DNA of 64,000 nt from Maratus speciosus (GCA_963932465.1 OZ010796.1:72977974-73041973); one strand, 5' to 3'; positions 43,598-55,516 are shown, numbered from the stretch's first letter. The notes: generated by a model not told the origin, from the sequence alone. Numbers and translations: made by a program.

Positions 43598-45089
43598 ATT
43601 GGAAATTGTACAGTCGTGGAAAAAAAAAAGTAAACACCCCTACTAACTCCTCAACAAATTATCGTATAAGAAAGTTACTGGTACCGAACGACTGTAAATA
43701 AAATCTACTTTTAAATGATGTATATAAAATTTGCTTAGGGGGCCATCTACATATTAAAACGAACCATAACTTTGTTTTTTTCAATAGCAGTACCCAATTC
43801 TGACAGCATGAATGAACTCTACACCCTTCAATTAGCTTAAAAACGAATTTTTATGCAATTCGTACCATAAGTTTCCGAGAAATTAATTATTTTAAAACGA
43901 GCGTATTTTAAGGGCTGTATCCAAATTGAAGTTCTCTACTCGATTGTTAACCGAGAGAGCCCCTTCCTTGATCAAGGCACCTTAAGCGCCACTCAAGGAG
44001 TCAATGAAGCGTGTTAGATTACAGTACAGCAGAATAAATTTCAAAATATCTGCTCACTTCCATCATAGACGGTCCCTTAAACCATCATTTTGCCATTTTA
44101 TAAGCATAATTTGAAAACTACTTGGAAGAAAAATGTGAAATTTTTGAATTTCCATAAAGCAGGACTTAATAAATCTAAATTCATCAAAAAAATGGTAGGT
44201 TGCAATTCATAATTTTTTCTGATATTAATTTCATAATTCATAATTCATATCATAAAATTATAAAAATTGCAAATTCAGCTTATTTATGTTTGGATATATT
44301 AGTATTATTCCTACAAAAAAAAGTAGCACATTAGGAGCATAATTTCGGGAGATATAAATAAAAATATGAAAATGTAATTTAACATTAGAAGCACTAAATT
44401 TTGAATGTTTATAATTCAAAAACTTATCAATCAAATGACTTGAAATTTGGTGCCTAGGCATAGTTTGAACCGAAGATTTGAAATATCTCGTTAAAATTGG
44501 GTATTACCATTGAAAAAATGAAGTTTGGATTCGTTTTAATATGTAGATGACCCCTAAGAAAATTTTATATACATCATTTAAAAGTAGACTTTATTTCTAA
44601 TCGTTCGGTACCATTAAATTTCTTCTACGATGATTTGTTGAGGAGTTAGTAGGGGGTGTTTACTTTTATTTTTCCACGACTGTACGTCAAACGGTGCCAA
44701 TGAGGTGCGTTCGTACTATAACTAGTTTTATAAATATTCAGATCTAGGTGCCATAGCTGTTGCACTCTCATGCAAAAAGGCATGAATACAAAATTGATGA
44801 CGATTCTATAAACTAAATTCAGTCATACGGCAATATCTTAAACAGGATGTCATCACCATGGCAATCTAGAATCATGACCTATCATGGGATATCATTGAAT
44901 GAATCACGTAGGATAGGATTTAATAGAATGAAGGTAAATTTATATCTTTTTAAGTTTTGATTCGATTTTCATAAATTTGAAATGACTCGACACAATTTTG
45001 CAAAGCGGATAGACAGACAGACGGACAGACCAGACGACGACTATAGATGCTACTCATTTATATAATATAATGACGAATGCACCTAAAAA
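43598..45089 (+). mobile_element. Helentron-like family F1, copy c (split by TA element)
   Basis: Leader AATTGGAAATTG is cut at its TA by the element at 43611-44682 and resumes CGTCAAACGGTGCCAATG. Then come AGGTGCGTTCGTACTATAAC, core GTTGCACTC..AAAGGCATGAATAC, tract GACAGACAGACGGACAGACC, CTATAGATGCTAC and GAATGCACCTAAAAAC. Confidence 0.7.
43611..44682. mobile_element. TA-inserting long-TIR element (CAGTCGTGG family), copy B (nested)
   Basis: TA at 43609-43610 and 44683-44684. Near-collinear with copy A (4072-5135), with the same ~160-200 bp TIRs. It interrupts the F1 leader; F1 copy a reads GGAAATTGTACGTCAAACG uninterrupted, so the TA duplication is shown directly. Confidence 0.92.
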
Positions 45090-45725
45090 CATCTAGAAAC
45101 TCTATGTGGGAGAATGCAAATTCTAAGAAAGATTCTAGCTGAATCTAGTTAGCATTTTAAATTCTCGTCTGCATCAGAGCAAATAAAAAGTAAAACCCAG
45201 ATAAACATTAATGTCAGTCAGACTAGTCGAGTTTCTGACTTATATTAATATTTACTCTCTGAAGTAATTAGTCACAATTTTGACGATATAATTTACGACA
45301 GAATCTGGAAAAATCCCGTCTCAGTCAGAACGGTAACACAGAATTCTTAAATATTGCATTGCACGTAGAAAACTGACTGAAAACTTAGAATTGCATTCAA
45401 TTAAAATTGAGGTGATATATATATATACATGATATAAATTGTTTTTTTTTTTTCTATATGAAAACTGGTGAAAACTGTATGTTTTTCAATATGAAAATGA
45501 TGTTTTATAAAATCAGTATAAAAATGCTGAGTAAAGATAAAAAATTTAATTAAAAAGTTTGGGCTATAGACCATTTAAGAAAAAAAAAATCTAAATTATG
45601 CATAAAAGTGCCAGACTCACTCTCATGGATTTCGTCATGTATGCGAAACGGCCGTAATTAAATTAATAGTATTCAGCGTAGAAGTCTGCACGGGTCGGAA
45701 TTTCAAGGTTCGGGCCTGGTCTGTC
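45090..45725. other. AT-rich stretch, nothing recognised
   Basis: Includes (AT)n near 45415 and, at its right edge, GC-rich TGCACGGGTCGG and GTTCGGGCCTGGTC of the kind also seen at 10040-10165 and 46530-46570. Confidence 0.4.
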
Positions 45726-45729
45726 TAAA

Positions 45730-46144
45730 AGGGGCTGGTCACTCAGCTTCCGATTTCCCCTCACTCATGTAAAGTGTACGGGCATTGGATGCATTCGTCT
45801 ATTTAAAATACCTCCTCGGGAAATGAATATTTTTAACTTCTATTTTTTGTGTACACTTCCTAAAAGAGGTCCTTTTTTTCTAAGTTCTCAAAACATTTCT
45901 AAAGTATAGACTTCATTTTATAGGAAGTGTTCAAATCTTACTCACAGTTCACCCGCTTTTAACACATAGAATATTAAATTCAGCATAGATCTTAGAAATA
46001 GTTTGAAAACTAAGAAAAAAAGAGACCCCCTTTAAGAAGAGTACACAGAAAAAAGATGTTAAAAATAGGAATTTCCCGAGAAGATATTTTAAATAGAAGA
46101 ATGCATCAAAAGCCCATAGACTTAATACGAGTGACCAGCCCCCC
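45730..46144. mobile_element. TTAA palindromic MITE (GGGGGCTGGTCA family), copy A
   Basis: Ends GGGGCTGGTCACTCAGCTTC and GAGTGACCAGCCCCCC. TTAA at 46145-46148; the left site is TAAA. Inverted arms extend through GCATTCGTCTATTTAAAATA, CGGGAAAT and AAGAGG. It gives intact (empty) versions of two sites filled in copy B (54776). Confidence 0.82.
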
Positions 46145-46148
46145 TTAA

Positions 46149-46571
46149 GATATTTTCTAGAATACTGCATACATATTCATGGGAAAATGTAACATTATGG
46201 ATTACTATATGTTTTTGATTACTTTATGTTCGCAAGGAATAGAATGCAAAATACCATGAGTACCGGTCCGTCATGTAGTCCCAGCATGTAGAAAGAAAAT
46301 GTAAGCCTGATCATGGCCCGGTTCGAGTCTGCTGAAATAATGAAACCCTGGTTCAGACACGATGCAACTGCCCAGTGAGTGACCTCTTCGCTGGACATGT
46401 TATATTTCTGTATTGATGTTGTCAGTCTAGTATCGGGTCGCGCAACATACTTTATACTTATCCTCGCCTCAGCCACGTCCATTGAAAATTGCTCACATTT
46501 TATTGGCTTAGTTTGATCCTTTTAGATTTTTATATCGGGCCGAATTTTTTTTATCCGTCCGCCCCGGCCCG
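46149..46571. other. Unassigned stretch with an 87-codon open frame
   Basis: The minus frame 46219-46482 has no recognisable domain and no codon evidence in its favour. GC-rich CCGTCCGCCCCGGCCCG lies at its right edge. No confident call. Confidence 0.35.
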
Positions 46572-46575
46572 TTAA

Positions 46576-47451
46576 GGGGTCGAGGACACAAAAATCTTCT
46601 TAAAATGATTTTTAAATCATGTTTCTATCTTAATTGGAACAGGAAATATTATTATTATTATTATTATTTTTTTGGTTCGTTTTCAAAATCTAGCTTTCAA
46701 GCAATGGTTGTCTTGGAAACGATTTTTTGTGAAAATGCGTTTTTCTTCATGATGGGTTTTCCCCCCTTTTCTCGTATTTAAATTGCTATAAGTCAAGAAC
46801 CGTTAAAGATAAATGGATCAAACTTGGAATATGTCTTTTTCATTTGTTTTGCTTTAACCCTAGAACTACCGGAAATTTTACTCAAGTTTTATAAAAACAT
46901 TCTACACCAGAATTTTTACTTAAAACTATTTAATTTGTTTATTTAACTTATTATTGTCTGATTTATACATTTAGTTTGTTTTGAAGAAATTTCTGGTTTG
47001 AATAAATATTTTGAATGTACATGTCGGGTCCAATGGACCCGTCTGGTAGACGGAAGGTTAATTTTGATTCATCAAATTTGAAAAAAATATTTACTTTTGA
47101 AAATATGATTTTTTTTTTTTTTTTAAGTTACATCATTTTTTTAAAAATATTTTTGATTTTTATTTAAATTAATCTTTTTTAAAAATCCTGAGTCAAAATT
47201 AAAACTCATATATTTCTGTTTATTTAAATGAAAAAAAAATTGAAATTCTACAAATAATATTTTGCGCTATAACGATTTTAAACTACCCCACTTCTTTAAT
47301 AAATTTTAAATTTAAAAATTTAAAAATATATATATCGAAAGTTTTTTCATGTGATTTTGTTTACAAATGGTTGGTTAACCATCACAAAAAATTTCAAAAT
47401 TTTAACGCAATAAATAAAAATTATTTTAAAATGTGTCCCGTCCCGGACCCC
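46576..47451. mobile_element. TTAA element, GGGGGTCCGGGACACA family, copy 2
   Basis: TTAA at 46572-46575, then GGGGTCGAGGACACA. The right end is TGTGTCCC..GTCCCGGACCCC followed by TAAA. It aligns with the element at 27959 outside the insertions of each. It carries an (ATT)n run near 46640 and a nested 200-bp TTAA element. Confidence 0.8.
46858..47057. mobile_element. TTAA element, CCCTAGAACTACC end (nested)
   Basis: TTAA at 46854-46857 and 47058-47061 flanks CCCTAGAACTACCGG and the inverse of CCTTCCGTCTACCAG. The copy at 27959 reads TTTAGTTTAATTTTGATTC at this site, a single TTAA. An internal GGGTCCAATGGACCC palindrome lies at 47025-47039. CCCTAGAA is close to the classical piggyBac end. Confidence 0.82.
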
Positions 47452-48182
47452 TAAAAATCGAATTATTGTATTTAAAGTTATGCGATACTTAAGAAATTTT
47501 ACAGTGTAATTTAATCTGTAATTATTAAGAAATTTGAATTAAAGATCGTATATGTGCGGGAGGGCGGGAGGGACAAAGGAGTATTACGTAAACATATCGC
47601 GCTTACGCGAGAGGAAACTGCGAAGAAAACCAGAAACCGAAAATTAAATGAAACTTAGTAGTAATCTTTTCAAAGAAAGTGCTTACACACAAAACGTTCC
47701 TGAACTGAGTTTATTCCAAATTCGATGAAAAAAAAAATAGTAAGATTAATAGTTGTTTAGATTTAAACAAATTGTCTTCGGGTTAAGCCCGGGCCCGTGC
47801 TCTAACTCAGCGTGTTGCATATAAAATGATCTAATTACGACAGTAGAGCCAAATATTGTAGGGTGATTAAACAAACCGAGAGACTATGGATTCCGCGAAA
47901 AAAATTTAGTTCCAAATGTCACCGCTAGGGTATACGTGGTGCTGTGTAATAGAAAAGCGAGTTTAAAAAAAGGAAGATGAAGAACCATTACTGTAATAAA
48001 ATTACTTTTTACTTAGTCCATTTAATTGTTTAATTCAAGCTAAATATGGCAATAGTTTTTAAAAAAGCAGAAAATTTACATAAACACTGTAAAGTTGTTT
48101 CACTCACTGAATCCCATATAAAGAAGTCTCTTTATTCAAATTTCACGTTACATCTTTTGACATAGTGCCAGCTTGTTAGGAT
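47452..48182. other. Unassigned stretch
   Basis: AT-rich with GGGAGGGCGGGAGGG near 47558 and CCCGGGCCCG near 47790. No gene seen. Confidence 0.4.
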
Positions 48183-48186
48183 TTAA

Positions 48187-48711
48187 CCCTTTATGTACTG
48201 AATTATGAATTCATGAACATTTTATCTTCTAAAGCCTTTTTCGTGAATTTTTGAAACTACATTAGAAGACTTATATAATCATTTAATAAATTTTAAAAGG
48301 ATTTTAGAAGGATTGAAGGATTTAGAAGGATTCGTTAAATTTGAATTTATAGGGATTTTGTGCAATATTTATAACCCCACTCAAATCTTTTATTTTAAAT
48401 ATTTTTCTTAGAATTTTGTAGAATTAGGAAAATGTACAAATAGAGTGTTCTTTCAATAGAAATATTTCTGAATTAAAAAATATCCCCCCCCCCCCTCCCA
48501 AACGCCAAGAAATCTGAAAAGATGAAAAGGCAAAAGAAATCATCCTTTTAAAAATATTTTTGTTTTGTGTAATCAATAATGCTTTGAGAACAAGATAAAG
48601 TAATGCATCTATAACTCATTCTAAACTGTATTACTACTAATCGATGTATTAAATGAAATTTATAACAAGTTATTTTAATGGTACTTATAAGTACTGTCAG
48701 TAGATAAAGGG
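48187..48711. mobile_element. TTAA element, CCCTTTATGTAC ends, copy 2
   Basis: TTAA at 48183-48186 and 48712-48715. Homologous over its length to 37023-37533, including the internal C-run. A small local duplication of GATTTTAGAAGGATTGAAGG occurs near 48300-48330. Confidence 0.85.
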
Positions 48712-48715
48712 TTAA

Positions 48716-48788
48716 AAGCCATTGTGTTATTTTTAAAAACAATTCGATCGAAAGCTGTCTCCTTCTTTAGCCGAGCGTGAGTTACTTG

Positions 48789-48823
<35 letters not shown>

Positions 48824-50645
48824 TGAACCAGTGCAACTTTTTAGCAACTGTTAGCGTTTCGAGATTGACCAATCAGAAGCCTACATTTTTTGCGAAATTT
48901 TCGCTGTTTTAAGTAAGCAAATTTTCTGTTTGAGTCTCGTTTCGCTAAAAGCGCAAAATGTATCTGGATCCGGGCACTTGACTAGACCAATTCTCGCATG
49001 CACCAATCCACATCAACACCACCGACATCGGAAATAGGTGTTGAAATGCTGAAAATCAACCTTTAAAGTACCCTTATATATCAGAGCATAAGTGCCTATG
49101 TATCAGGATGCCTTTTATGCCGGATGCACAAAATGCTCCCATATGTCAGTACACATTAAAGTGCATTGCTGTGTGTTTAGATTCAGATTCAGTTATCGGA
49201 TTAGATATCAGAATGATTCCAGATTTTCTTCTGATAGTGTTCCTCGATAGGAAAGTTGCAATATACGGGGATATTTGATTGGTTGAGACGAAGATAGACA
49301 AGAGAAAATTCTGAAGCATCTTGGTAAAGCCTGATATTAAAAACAAGCTAGCTAAGTTCTCGCACTATTTTAAGTATAGCAAGAACTGTGAATATATTTT
49401 GAATAGTAACATAAATAAAGTGGTGATGATCATTATCGATTGTGATAGTTTGGCACCGACTTCAGAAAGTAATTGGTTACTTTTTATATGTATATATTCG
49501 TAAATTAAATTATAAATATGTAAATTTATCCCTTGTAAAAAATATTATTTCGAAAATCCATGTTTGGTGGATATTAAATTCTATATATTAAATTTAACAT
49601 TTTCATGCCGGTCCCATGTGTGGTTATTGGATAACGTTTCGTCATTAGAGAATTTTAAAGAATTATTTAATTCTTTTTTGTGCTCTTTTTTTAAGTCGGT
49701 TAATATATATTTTAAAGTTTATTTTATTAAGATATTGCAACAAGGAACAACAAACATTATTTAAACTACCTATTCAGAATTCCTAAATTATTTCCCCAAC
49801 TAATAATCATAATTTAATTAATAATAATCTATTAATAGTTCATTTTAATTAATATTTTAATTAATTTAATTAATACTAATCTATTAACGGTTCATTTTAA
49901 TTAATATTTTAATTAATTTAATTAATATTAAATTATTAACAGTTCATTTTAATTAATATTTTAATTAATTTAATTAATATTAATCTATTATTAATAATCT
50001 GTCTCTAGTTCTGAAAACATGAAAATAGTGTATCATCATAGAGAACAACACTCAATAGGAAATATACACAATATAGAATATTAGCACATCAGGAAGTGAG
50101 TGAAAAATCAATTAGAAAATTCCATTTTTACATTCACGAACCAAGCCAAGTTAAATAAAAACGTGTAAAAATACGCCACAAAAAAAAAAAAGAAGAAAGA
50201 TACTGACTAGAAATAAATCCCGTCAGGTCCAAATCTTATTGACAATGTCTCCTCCGAGTGAACTTCCTAGGTCAAGTAATAAAGTATAAAAATCTAAAAA
50301 AAAAAAAAGTTGTTCATTATTGTCTTCGAAATCAGTAACGGAAATTTGTCAGTTACGCTTCAAATGCATTCGCACATTGGATGCGACTCCGATAAAATAT
50401 TGTTTTTGATGCGTCTGTTATTCTTTTTAAACATACTGAACAAATATCAATTATTTTTCCGGAGAATAGGAAATTATACATGCGTGCCCAATGACGCCTG
50501 AAAGATATTGCACAAACAATGGGTATTTGAATTCCGCTGCAAAACCAGTTACATTAATTTACAGGAAATTTAAAGACGAAAATAGGGTCATAGGATGGAA
50601 TTGGATGTCTCAAAAGGCGTTAATTAAAAATCCGAAATTAAAAGA
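48716..50645. other. AT-rich stretch without recognised genes
   Basis: Holds a ~28-bp T run at about 48793, the 52-bp tandem repeat at 49838 and A runs near 50180 and 50300. Short frames here match nothing known. Confidence 0.4.
49838..49993. repeat. Tandem 52-bp AT repeat, three units
   Basis: GTTCATTTTAATTAATATTT starts units at about 49838, 49890 and 49942, each followed by AATTAATTTAATTAAT and CTATTAA-type sequence. Confidence 0.88.
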
Positions 50646-50649
50646 TGTA

Positions 50650-50770
50650 CAGTAGAATCTCGTTACAACTAATGTCATTTTAACGAATTTTCCAGTTTAA
50701 CGAATATTATTTGCATTGTTAAAAAAAAATTCTACAGTGTAATTTCACTATAAAAAAATAACTTTAACGC
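50650..50770. mobile_element. Possible left end of a Tigger/pogo-like element
   Basis: TA then CAGTAGAATCTCGTTACAAC, with TTTTAACGAATTTTCCAG and TTTAACGAATATTA following, resembles the end of a TA-inserting pogo-type element. No matching right end was found. Confidence 0.35.
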
Positions 50771-50856
50771 ATTTTTCAGTATATCGAAATTAATCAGTAC
50801 TCCAAATTACACAATATGAACTTTAAAAAGCTTGCCATTTTACTTAAAAAGGCGAC

Positions 50857-50887
<31 letters not shown>

Positions 50888-51263
50888 TAGATGCTACAAG
50901 TTAAAAATATACATTTATTTAAATTTGTTAGTACTTTCGGCCTGTACTCCAGCGGCCATCGCCAGAGAATATTTTTATTATTGATTCTTATAAATAATAA
51001 ATTAATAATAAATAATACTGAAGATTAATAATAAATAATAAATTAATAAAAAATAATACTGAAGATCAATAATAAATAATAAATTAATAATAAATAATAC
51101 TGAAGATTAATAATAAATAATACTGAATATCAATAATAAATAATAAATTAATAATAAATAATAATTCGTAATAAAAATATTCTCTGACGTTGGCGGCTGA
51201 ATTACAGGCCGAAAGTACGCAGAAATTTAAATAAAATGTATATTTTAAACTTGTAACATCTAC
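50888..51263. repeat. Fold-back with ~100-bp arms and AAT-rich centre, copy 1
   Basis: The left arm (TACTTTCGGCCTGTACTCCA, GCGGCCATCGCCAGAGAATA) is inverted at the right (TATTCTCTGACGTTGGCGGC, ACAGGCCGAAAGTAC). The outer parts also pair (GATGCTACAAGTT against AACTTGTAACATC). The centre is tandem AATAATAAATTAATAATAAA with ACTGAAGAT.AAT units. An (AAT)n run lies at the left edge. Confidence 0.8.
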
Positions 51264-51530
51264 ATACAGTAAAAAAAAAAAAAAAAAAAAAAAAGAAAAA
51301 GAAAAAGAAAGAAAAACTGTCAAATTAACAGAAAAAACTGTCAATTTTGGCGCCAGTGGAAAACCGTTTAATTTACAGAAAATAATCTGTAATTTTTCAT
51401 TAAAATAGTTTTTTTTTCTGTAAAAATTAAATTACGAAATCGACTCTTTTTTACAGAAATAAACTGTTTTTCTTTGAAACAGTTTTTTCTGTAAAAATTA
51501 CAATTTTTTTTTTTTTTTTCAGTGGTTGAT
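51264..51530. repeat. Segment with repeated ACAGAAAAAACTGT motifs
   Basis: ACAG..AAACTGT-type blocks recur in both orientations between an A tract (51271) and a T tract ending CAGTGG (~51525). It may be a decayed MITE with CACTG-type ends, but only one end is convincing. Confidence 0.4.
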
Positions 51531-51580
51531 ATATATATACGCATGTATATGTAAATATATGTATGTATGTATGTATCTAT

Positions 51581-51623
<43 letters not shown>

Positions 51624-51625
51624 AC
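51530..51625. repeat. Mixed TA/TG/CA microsatellite
   Basis: TATATATA, ATGTATGTATGT, CACACACACACACACACACA and ATATATATATATATATATAT follow each other. Confidence 0.92.
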
Positions 51626-52778
51626 ACTCTTATATAAAAAAATAAAAATCAAAAAAACATTATGGAGGGTTGAGGTAGGGAATACTAAAAAAAGTTTTAA
51701 AACCTTACATGTATATGTGTGTGTGTGAGCATGTATATGTGCATGTATACGTGTATGTATATATGCTTATATATTGTATGGATATATATTTAAAAAAAAA
51801 AAACTGGGGTATCATGCATTCAATATCATAAATTTCTCATTAATATTTCACATATCGGCACATAATATATAAGGCTATACTTTACTGTCTCAAAATAATC
51901 CTCATTGTTTTTTAAATGTTTTTTATATACTCATTTTTTATTTTATAATATTTGTTTTAAAATGGTTAATCTAATCAATGACTTTTTATTTATTTATTTT
52001 TATATTTTTATATATTTATTTATTTTATATTTACTCAGTACTTATTAAATGTATTCCCATTTTACTTTAAATAAATGTTAATTTAAGTCCCTCATGATTT
52101 CTTCAATTCATTTCATTCTTTTTTATGGGTATAGATGGCAGCACTAAACATTTTTGTTAAAAATCTAGTTACAATGTATTTTTGCTTTTCACACCAGATG
52201 GCAGCAATATTTTGGTTTGCATTTGACTAACTGCGGGCCACATGTTTTAATAGTATTAAATCTGATTGCATCCTCACATGTTATAATATAGTGGGTCAAC
52301 TTTCTGAAGTTTTGGATTCTAGTATATAATTGAGGTATTGTGCTCTAATCATTTTTCAATTTTTAATATCCTATGTGAGGTGTATCTTTCTTTAGATCTC
52401 TTGGTTTTTTTATCCTTTATTTTGTTTTATGGTGCGCTATTAGGAGCTAAATTTTGTCATTTTAGGCTTAATGCTGACAAAATTGGACGAAATAACGCAT
52501 CTTCACTATGAATTAAACCTGCAAGCTCCTCTGATGATTCTGTGGGTTATTCATAGTTTCTTATTTTACATACTGTTTTCCTATGTTCATATCGTGTTCT
52601 TCTTTAGAATTTTACAAATTTGTTCATATATTTGTGATTTCATCTTTATTATATATATTTTTTGTCGCTTTTTAAGTAAAACGGCGAGCTTTTTAAAGTT
52701 CATATTTGTATTTGGTGACTGAATGAAGGTGGAATATTGCATTTCGTCTTATGATTTTATTTAATCCGTGTTCTTCAA
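51626..52778. other. AT-rich stretch, nothing recognised
   Basis: TG/TA-rich at the left. A block GTCGCTTTTTAAGTAAAACG near 52666 recurs inverted at about 50830 and again at 53030, next to the fold-back copies. Confidence 0.4.
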
Positions 52779-52985
52779 TTTTATTTAAATTTCTTTGTAC
52801 TTTCGGCCTGTAATACAGCGGCCATCGACAGAGAATATTTTTATTATTAATTCTAATAAATAATAAATAAATAATAATAAAAAAAAACTAGTAATAAAAA
52901 ATATTCTCTGACAATGACGGCTGAATTATAGGCCGAAAGTACTCAAATATTTAAATAAAATGTATATTTTAAACTTGTAACATGT
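52779..52985. repeat. Fold-back, copy 2, beside (ATT)n
   Basis: Same arms as 50888 (GTACTTTCGGCCTGTAATAC, GCGGCCATCGACAGAGAATA and inverse) around a shorter AAT-rich loop. An (ATT)n run of ~40 bp follows at 52988-53028. Both copies lie next to AAT/ATT repeats and to a shared GTCGC..TTTTTAAAGTTCATAT block. Confidence 0.8.
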
Positions 52986-52986
52986 A

Positions 52987-53028
<42 letters not shown>

Positions 53029-53029
<1 letters not shown>

Positions 53030-54352
53030 TTGTCGCTTTTTAAAGTTCATATTGTGTATTTGGTGAGTGAATCAAGGTGGAATATTGCATTTCCACTTCC
53101 ACTACATTGCATTCACTGTGTTTTGATTTTATTTAATCAGTGCTTTTCAGTGATTCATTAATGAGATTTTAGTGTATAAATGCAGATGCATTTGGTTCAA
53201 TCCACTATCCTACGCACCTATTTGTGTTCCTCATCAAAAAATTTAATAAATCTATTTTAAGTCTATTAATTATAGTTTTTATTGATTCGAAGAATGTCTA
53301 GACCCTTCATTTATTATTTAGCAGAGCAAAATTTCGAAGTAATTATTAATATTTTTGTTGTTGTTTTTCATGCTAACCTAGATGACGAAACAAAAATTTC
53401 TGAGAAGACATAAAACATTCTATATTTTATGTCTTCTCAGAAATTTTTAATTACCTTAATAAAGGAAAAAATGGTCTTACAAACAAAAACATGCTGGTTA
53501 TCACATCTAAGACTTCATTTATTAATCGGGTAAATATACGAAACAAAATTTTTAATTAATTATTTATATAGTTAAAAAAAGGAAAATTGCTTAACTCGCC
53601 TTTGATGAAAAAATTATTGATTGAACGAATTAAAAAAAGGGAGAAATTAGAAAAATTGAAAATAGTTTAGGAATTAAATTAAGAGTAAATTAAATTAAAA
53701 ATTTAGAACTTAAATTAAAACCAAATATTAGACGCAGACAGTTATTAACTTTTGAATAATTTGATAGAAAATTACTAATAAAATATGGAACAGCAAACGC
53801 ACCATTAAGAAATTAAAATTAATCGAAATTAAATAGATTTCTGTTCTTGGAATTCAAATTTTAAAAGGGTTGGAAGGGGTGCTTTAACTTATTTCTTCCA
53901 AATTTTGTACAAGTGTGTCTCAGACTTTATAAGATAACAAGGTTTTGGACTTTCGCTAATTTTTAACATGCCAATGCCCCTGGTAACGGTGAAAATAAGA
54001 CATTTTGGCTAGTTGCCACCACTGTGATGAAATCAGTAGATGATATTTTTTTAGTCTCTATAATTTCTGGCCGGTAGTTACTTTTTATTTAGTAACTATT
54101 CATTGGCGTGAATACGTCCATTGATAGACCAAACACAATTCATGCTTTTTTCCAAAATACAAGAACATAAAAGAATATCCCAGTTTCAGTGGTATATTAT
54201 AACAGTTTAATTTAAACTATTTAAAACACATCATACATCCAATGGAAGGTAAATTAAGCTAGTTTTTCTTACAAATGCTCAATAGGTGCACCTTTAGTTA
54301 TTCGGCCCCCATCCAATATGACCCATGAAGTCCAATTCTTCCCACACTTCGG
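53029..54352. other. AT-rich stretch with one perfect hairpin
   Basis: Apart from the hairpin at 53392-53448, nothing was recognised. Confidence 0.4.
53392..53448. other. Perfect 24-bp inverted repeat with 9-nt loop
   Basis: Arms 53392-53415 and 53425-53448 are exact reverse complements (AAAAATTTCTGAGAAGACAT then AAAA). The loop is CATTCTATA. It has pre-miRNA-like size but lacks the bulges common in those. It could equally be a short fold-back insertion or a replication-slippage product. Confidence 0.85.
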
Positions 54353-54356
54353 TTAA

Positions 54357-54771
54357 GAGGCTACTTCAGTCAAGTGAAAAGACCCGTTCGCTAATGCTAA
54401 TCCTATGGAAGAAATTTATAACGATATCTCGGTTGCATTTTAATATTTTAAAATGATTTTTTTGCATTGGATAGCTAAGATCGATCTGTATAAAGGTCGT
54501 TTTTTTACTTTTTCGATTTTGTTTACAGATATTTTTAATGAGGACACTTTCATTTTCGGAACCGGTTTCCAAACTGAAAGCATCCTCATAAAAAATATCT
54601 GCAATCGAAATCAAAAAAGTAAAAAACGGCCTTTTTTACAGATAGATCTCAGCTGTCCAATGTAAAAAAATTCATTTAAAAATATTGAAATGCAATCGAG
54701 ATATCGTTATAAATTTCTTCCATAGGATTAGCATTAACGAACGGGTCTTTTCACTTGACTGAAGTAGCCTC
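54357..54771. mobile_element. TTAA palindromic MITE (GAGGCTACTTCAG family), copy 2
   Basis: TTAA at 54353-54356 and 54772-54775. Ends GAGGCTACTTCAGTCAAGTG and exact inverse. Nearly the whole element is self-complementary. Its right TTAA is also the left TTAA of the next element, so one inserted at the edge of the other. Confidence 0.88.
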
Positions 54772-55019
54772 TTAAGGGGGCTGGTCAGCCAGCTTCCGAT
54801 TTCCCCTCACTCTTGTCAAGTCTATGGGCATTGGATGCATTCGTCTATTTAAAATATCTTCTCGGGAAATTAATATTTTTAACTTCTATTTTTTATGTGC
54901 ATTTCCTAAAAGATGTCTCTTTTTTTCTTAGTTCTCAAAATATTTCTAAAGTATAGTCTTCCTTTTATAGAAAGTGTTAAACTCTTACTCACAGTTCGCC
55001 TGCCTTTAACCCTTAAAGT

Positions 55020-55210
55020 GTTGCCTTCTGGAAACATACTACCTCCCAGTACTATTGTGGTTTGCACACTAGTAATTGTGAAGAGAAATATTCGCTTTCT
55101 TTGATGGCATGAACTCCGCGTTAAGCTGAGACAAAAATTTCTATTTTGAAAAAGTGGTGTGAAAGAAATATTTACATTTTAAAGAGAAAAATAATTCTGG
55201 CATTTAAGGG
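55020..55210. mobile_element. TTAA element, CCCTTAAAGTG end (nested)
   Basis: TTAA at 55016-55019 and 55211-55214. Ends CCCTTAAAGTG and the inverse of CCCTTAAATGCCAG. 191 bp, non-coding. Its ends resemble those of the 26989 element, so it may be a short relative. Confidence 0.82.
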
Positions 55211-55287
55211 TTAACACATAAAATATTAAATTGAGCATAGATTTGACAAATATTTCGAAAACTAACAAGAACGGAGACATCCTTTAA

Positions 55288-55516
55288 CACGTTCACGCCG
55301 GCACGGTGGGTCACACTCGACTGTCTCAGAGTTGTCAAGTCTCCGGCTTTTTGCACACCACTGTTATTTTGGAGAAAACGTTGTTCCTTTAAATCGCCCA
55401 ATTGTTCTAATTAAATAAAACAACATTTTCTGTATTAAAATACTGGTATCCGAAAAGCCGGAGACTTGGCAGCTCTAAGACAGTCGAGTGTGACCCACCG
55501 CGACGGCGTGAACGTG
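55288..55516. mobile_element. TTAA element, CACGTTCACGCCGG ends (nested)
   Basis: TTAA at 55284-55287 and 55517-55520. The arms of ~50 bp are strongly complementary (GGTGGGTCACACTCGACTGT against its inverse), and a further GTCTCCGGCTTTT pair lies inside. It is GC-richer than its surroundings, which suggests a different origin or younger age. Confidence 0.85.

Noticed and set aside
46219..46482. 87-codon minus frame with plausible protein composition
   Set aside because: No known motif, no neighbouring exon signal that I can support, and flanked by repeats.
50815..53060. LTR retrotransposon suggested by repeated flanking blocks
   Set aside because: The repeated blocks are inverted as well as direct, lack TG..CA ends and primer-binding sites, and no gag/pol is present.
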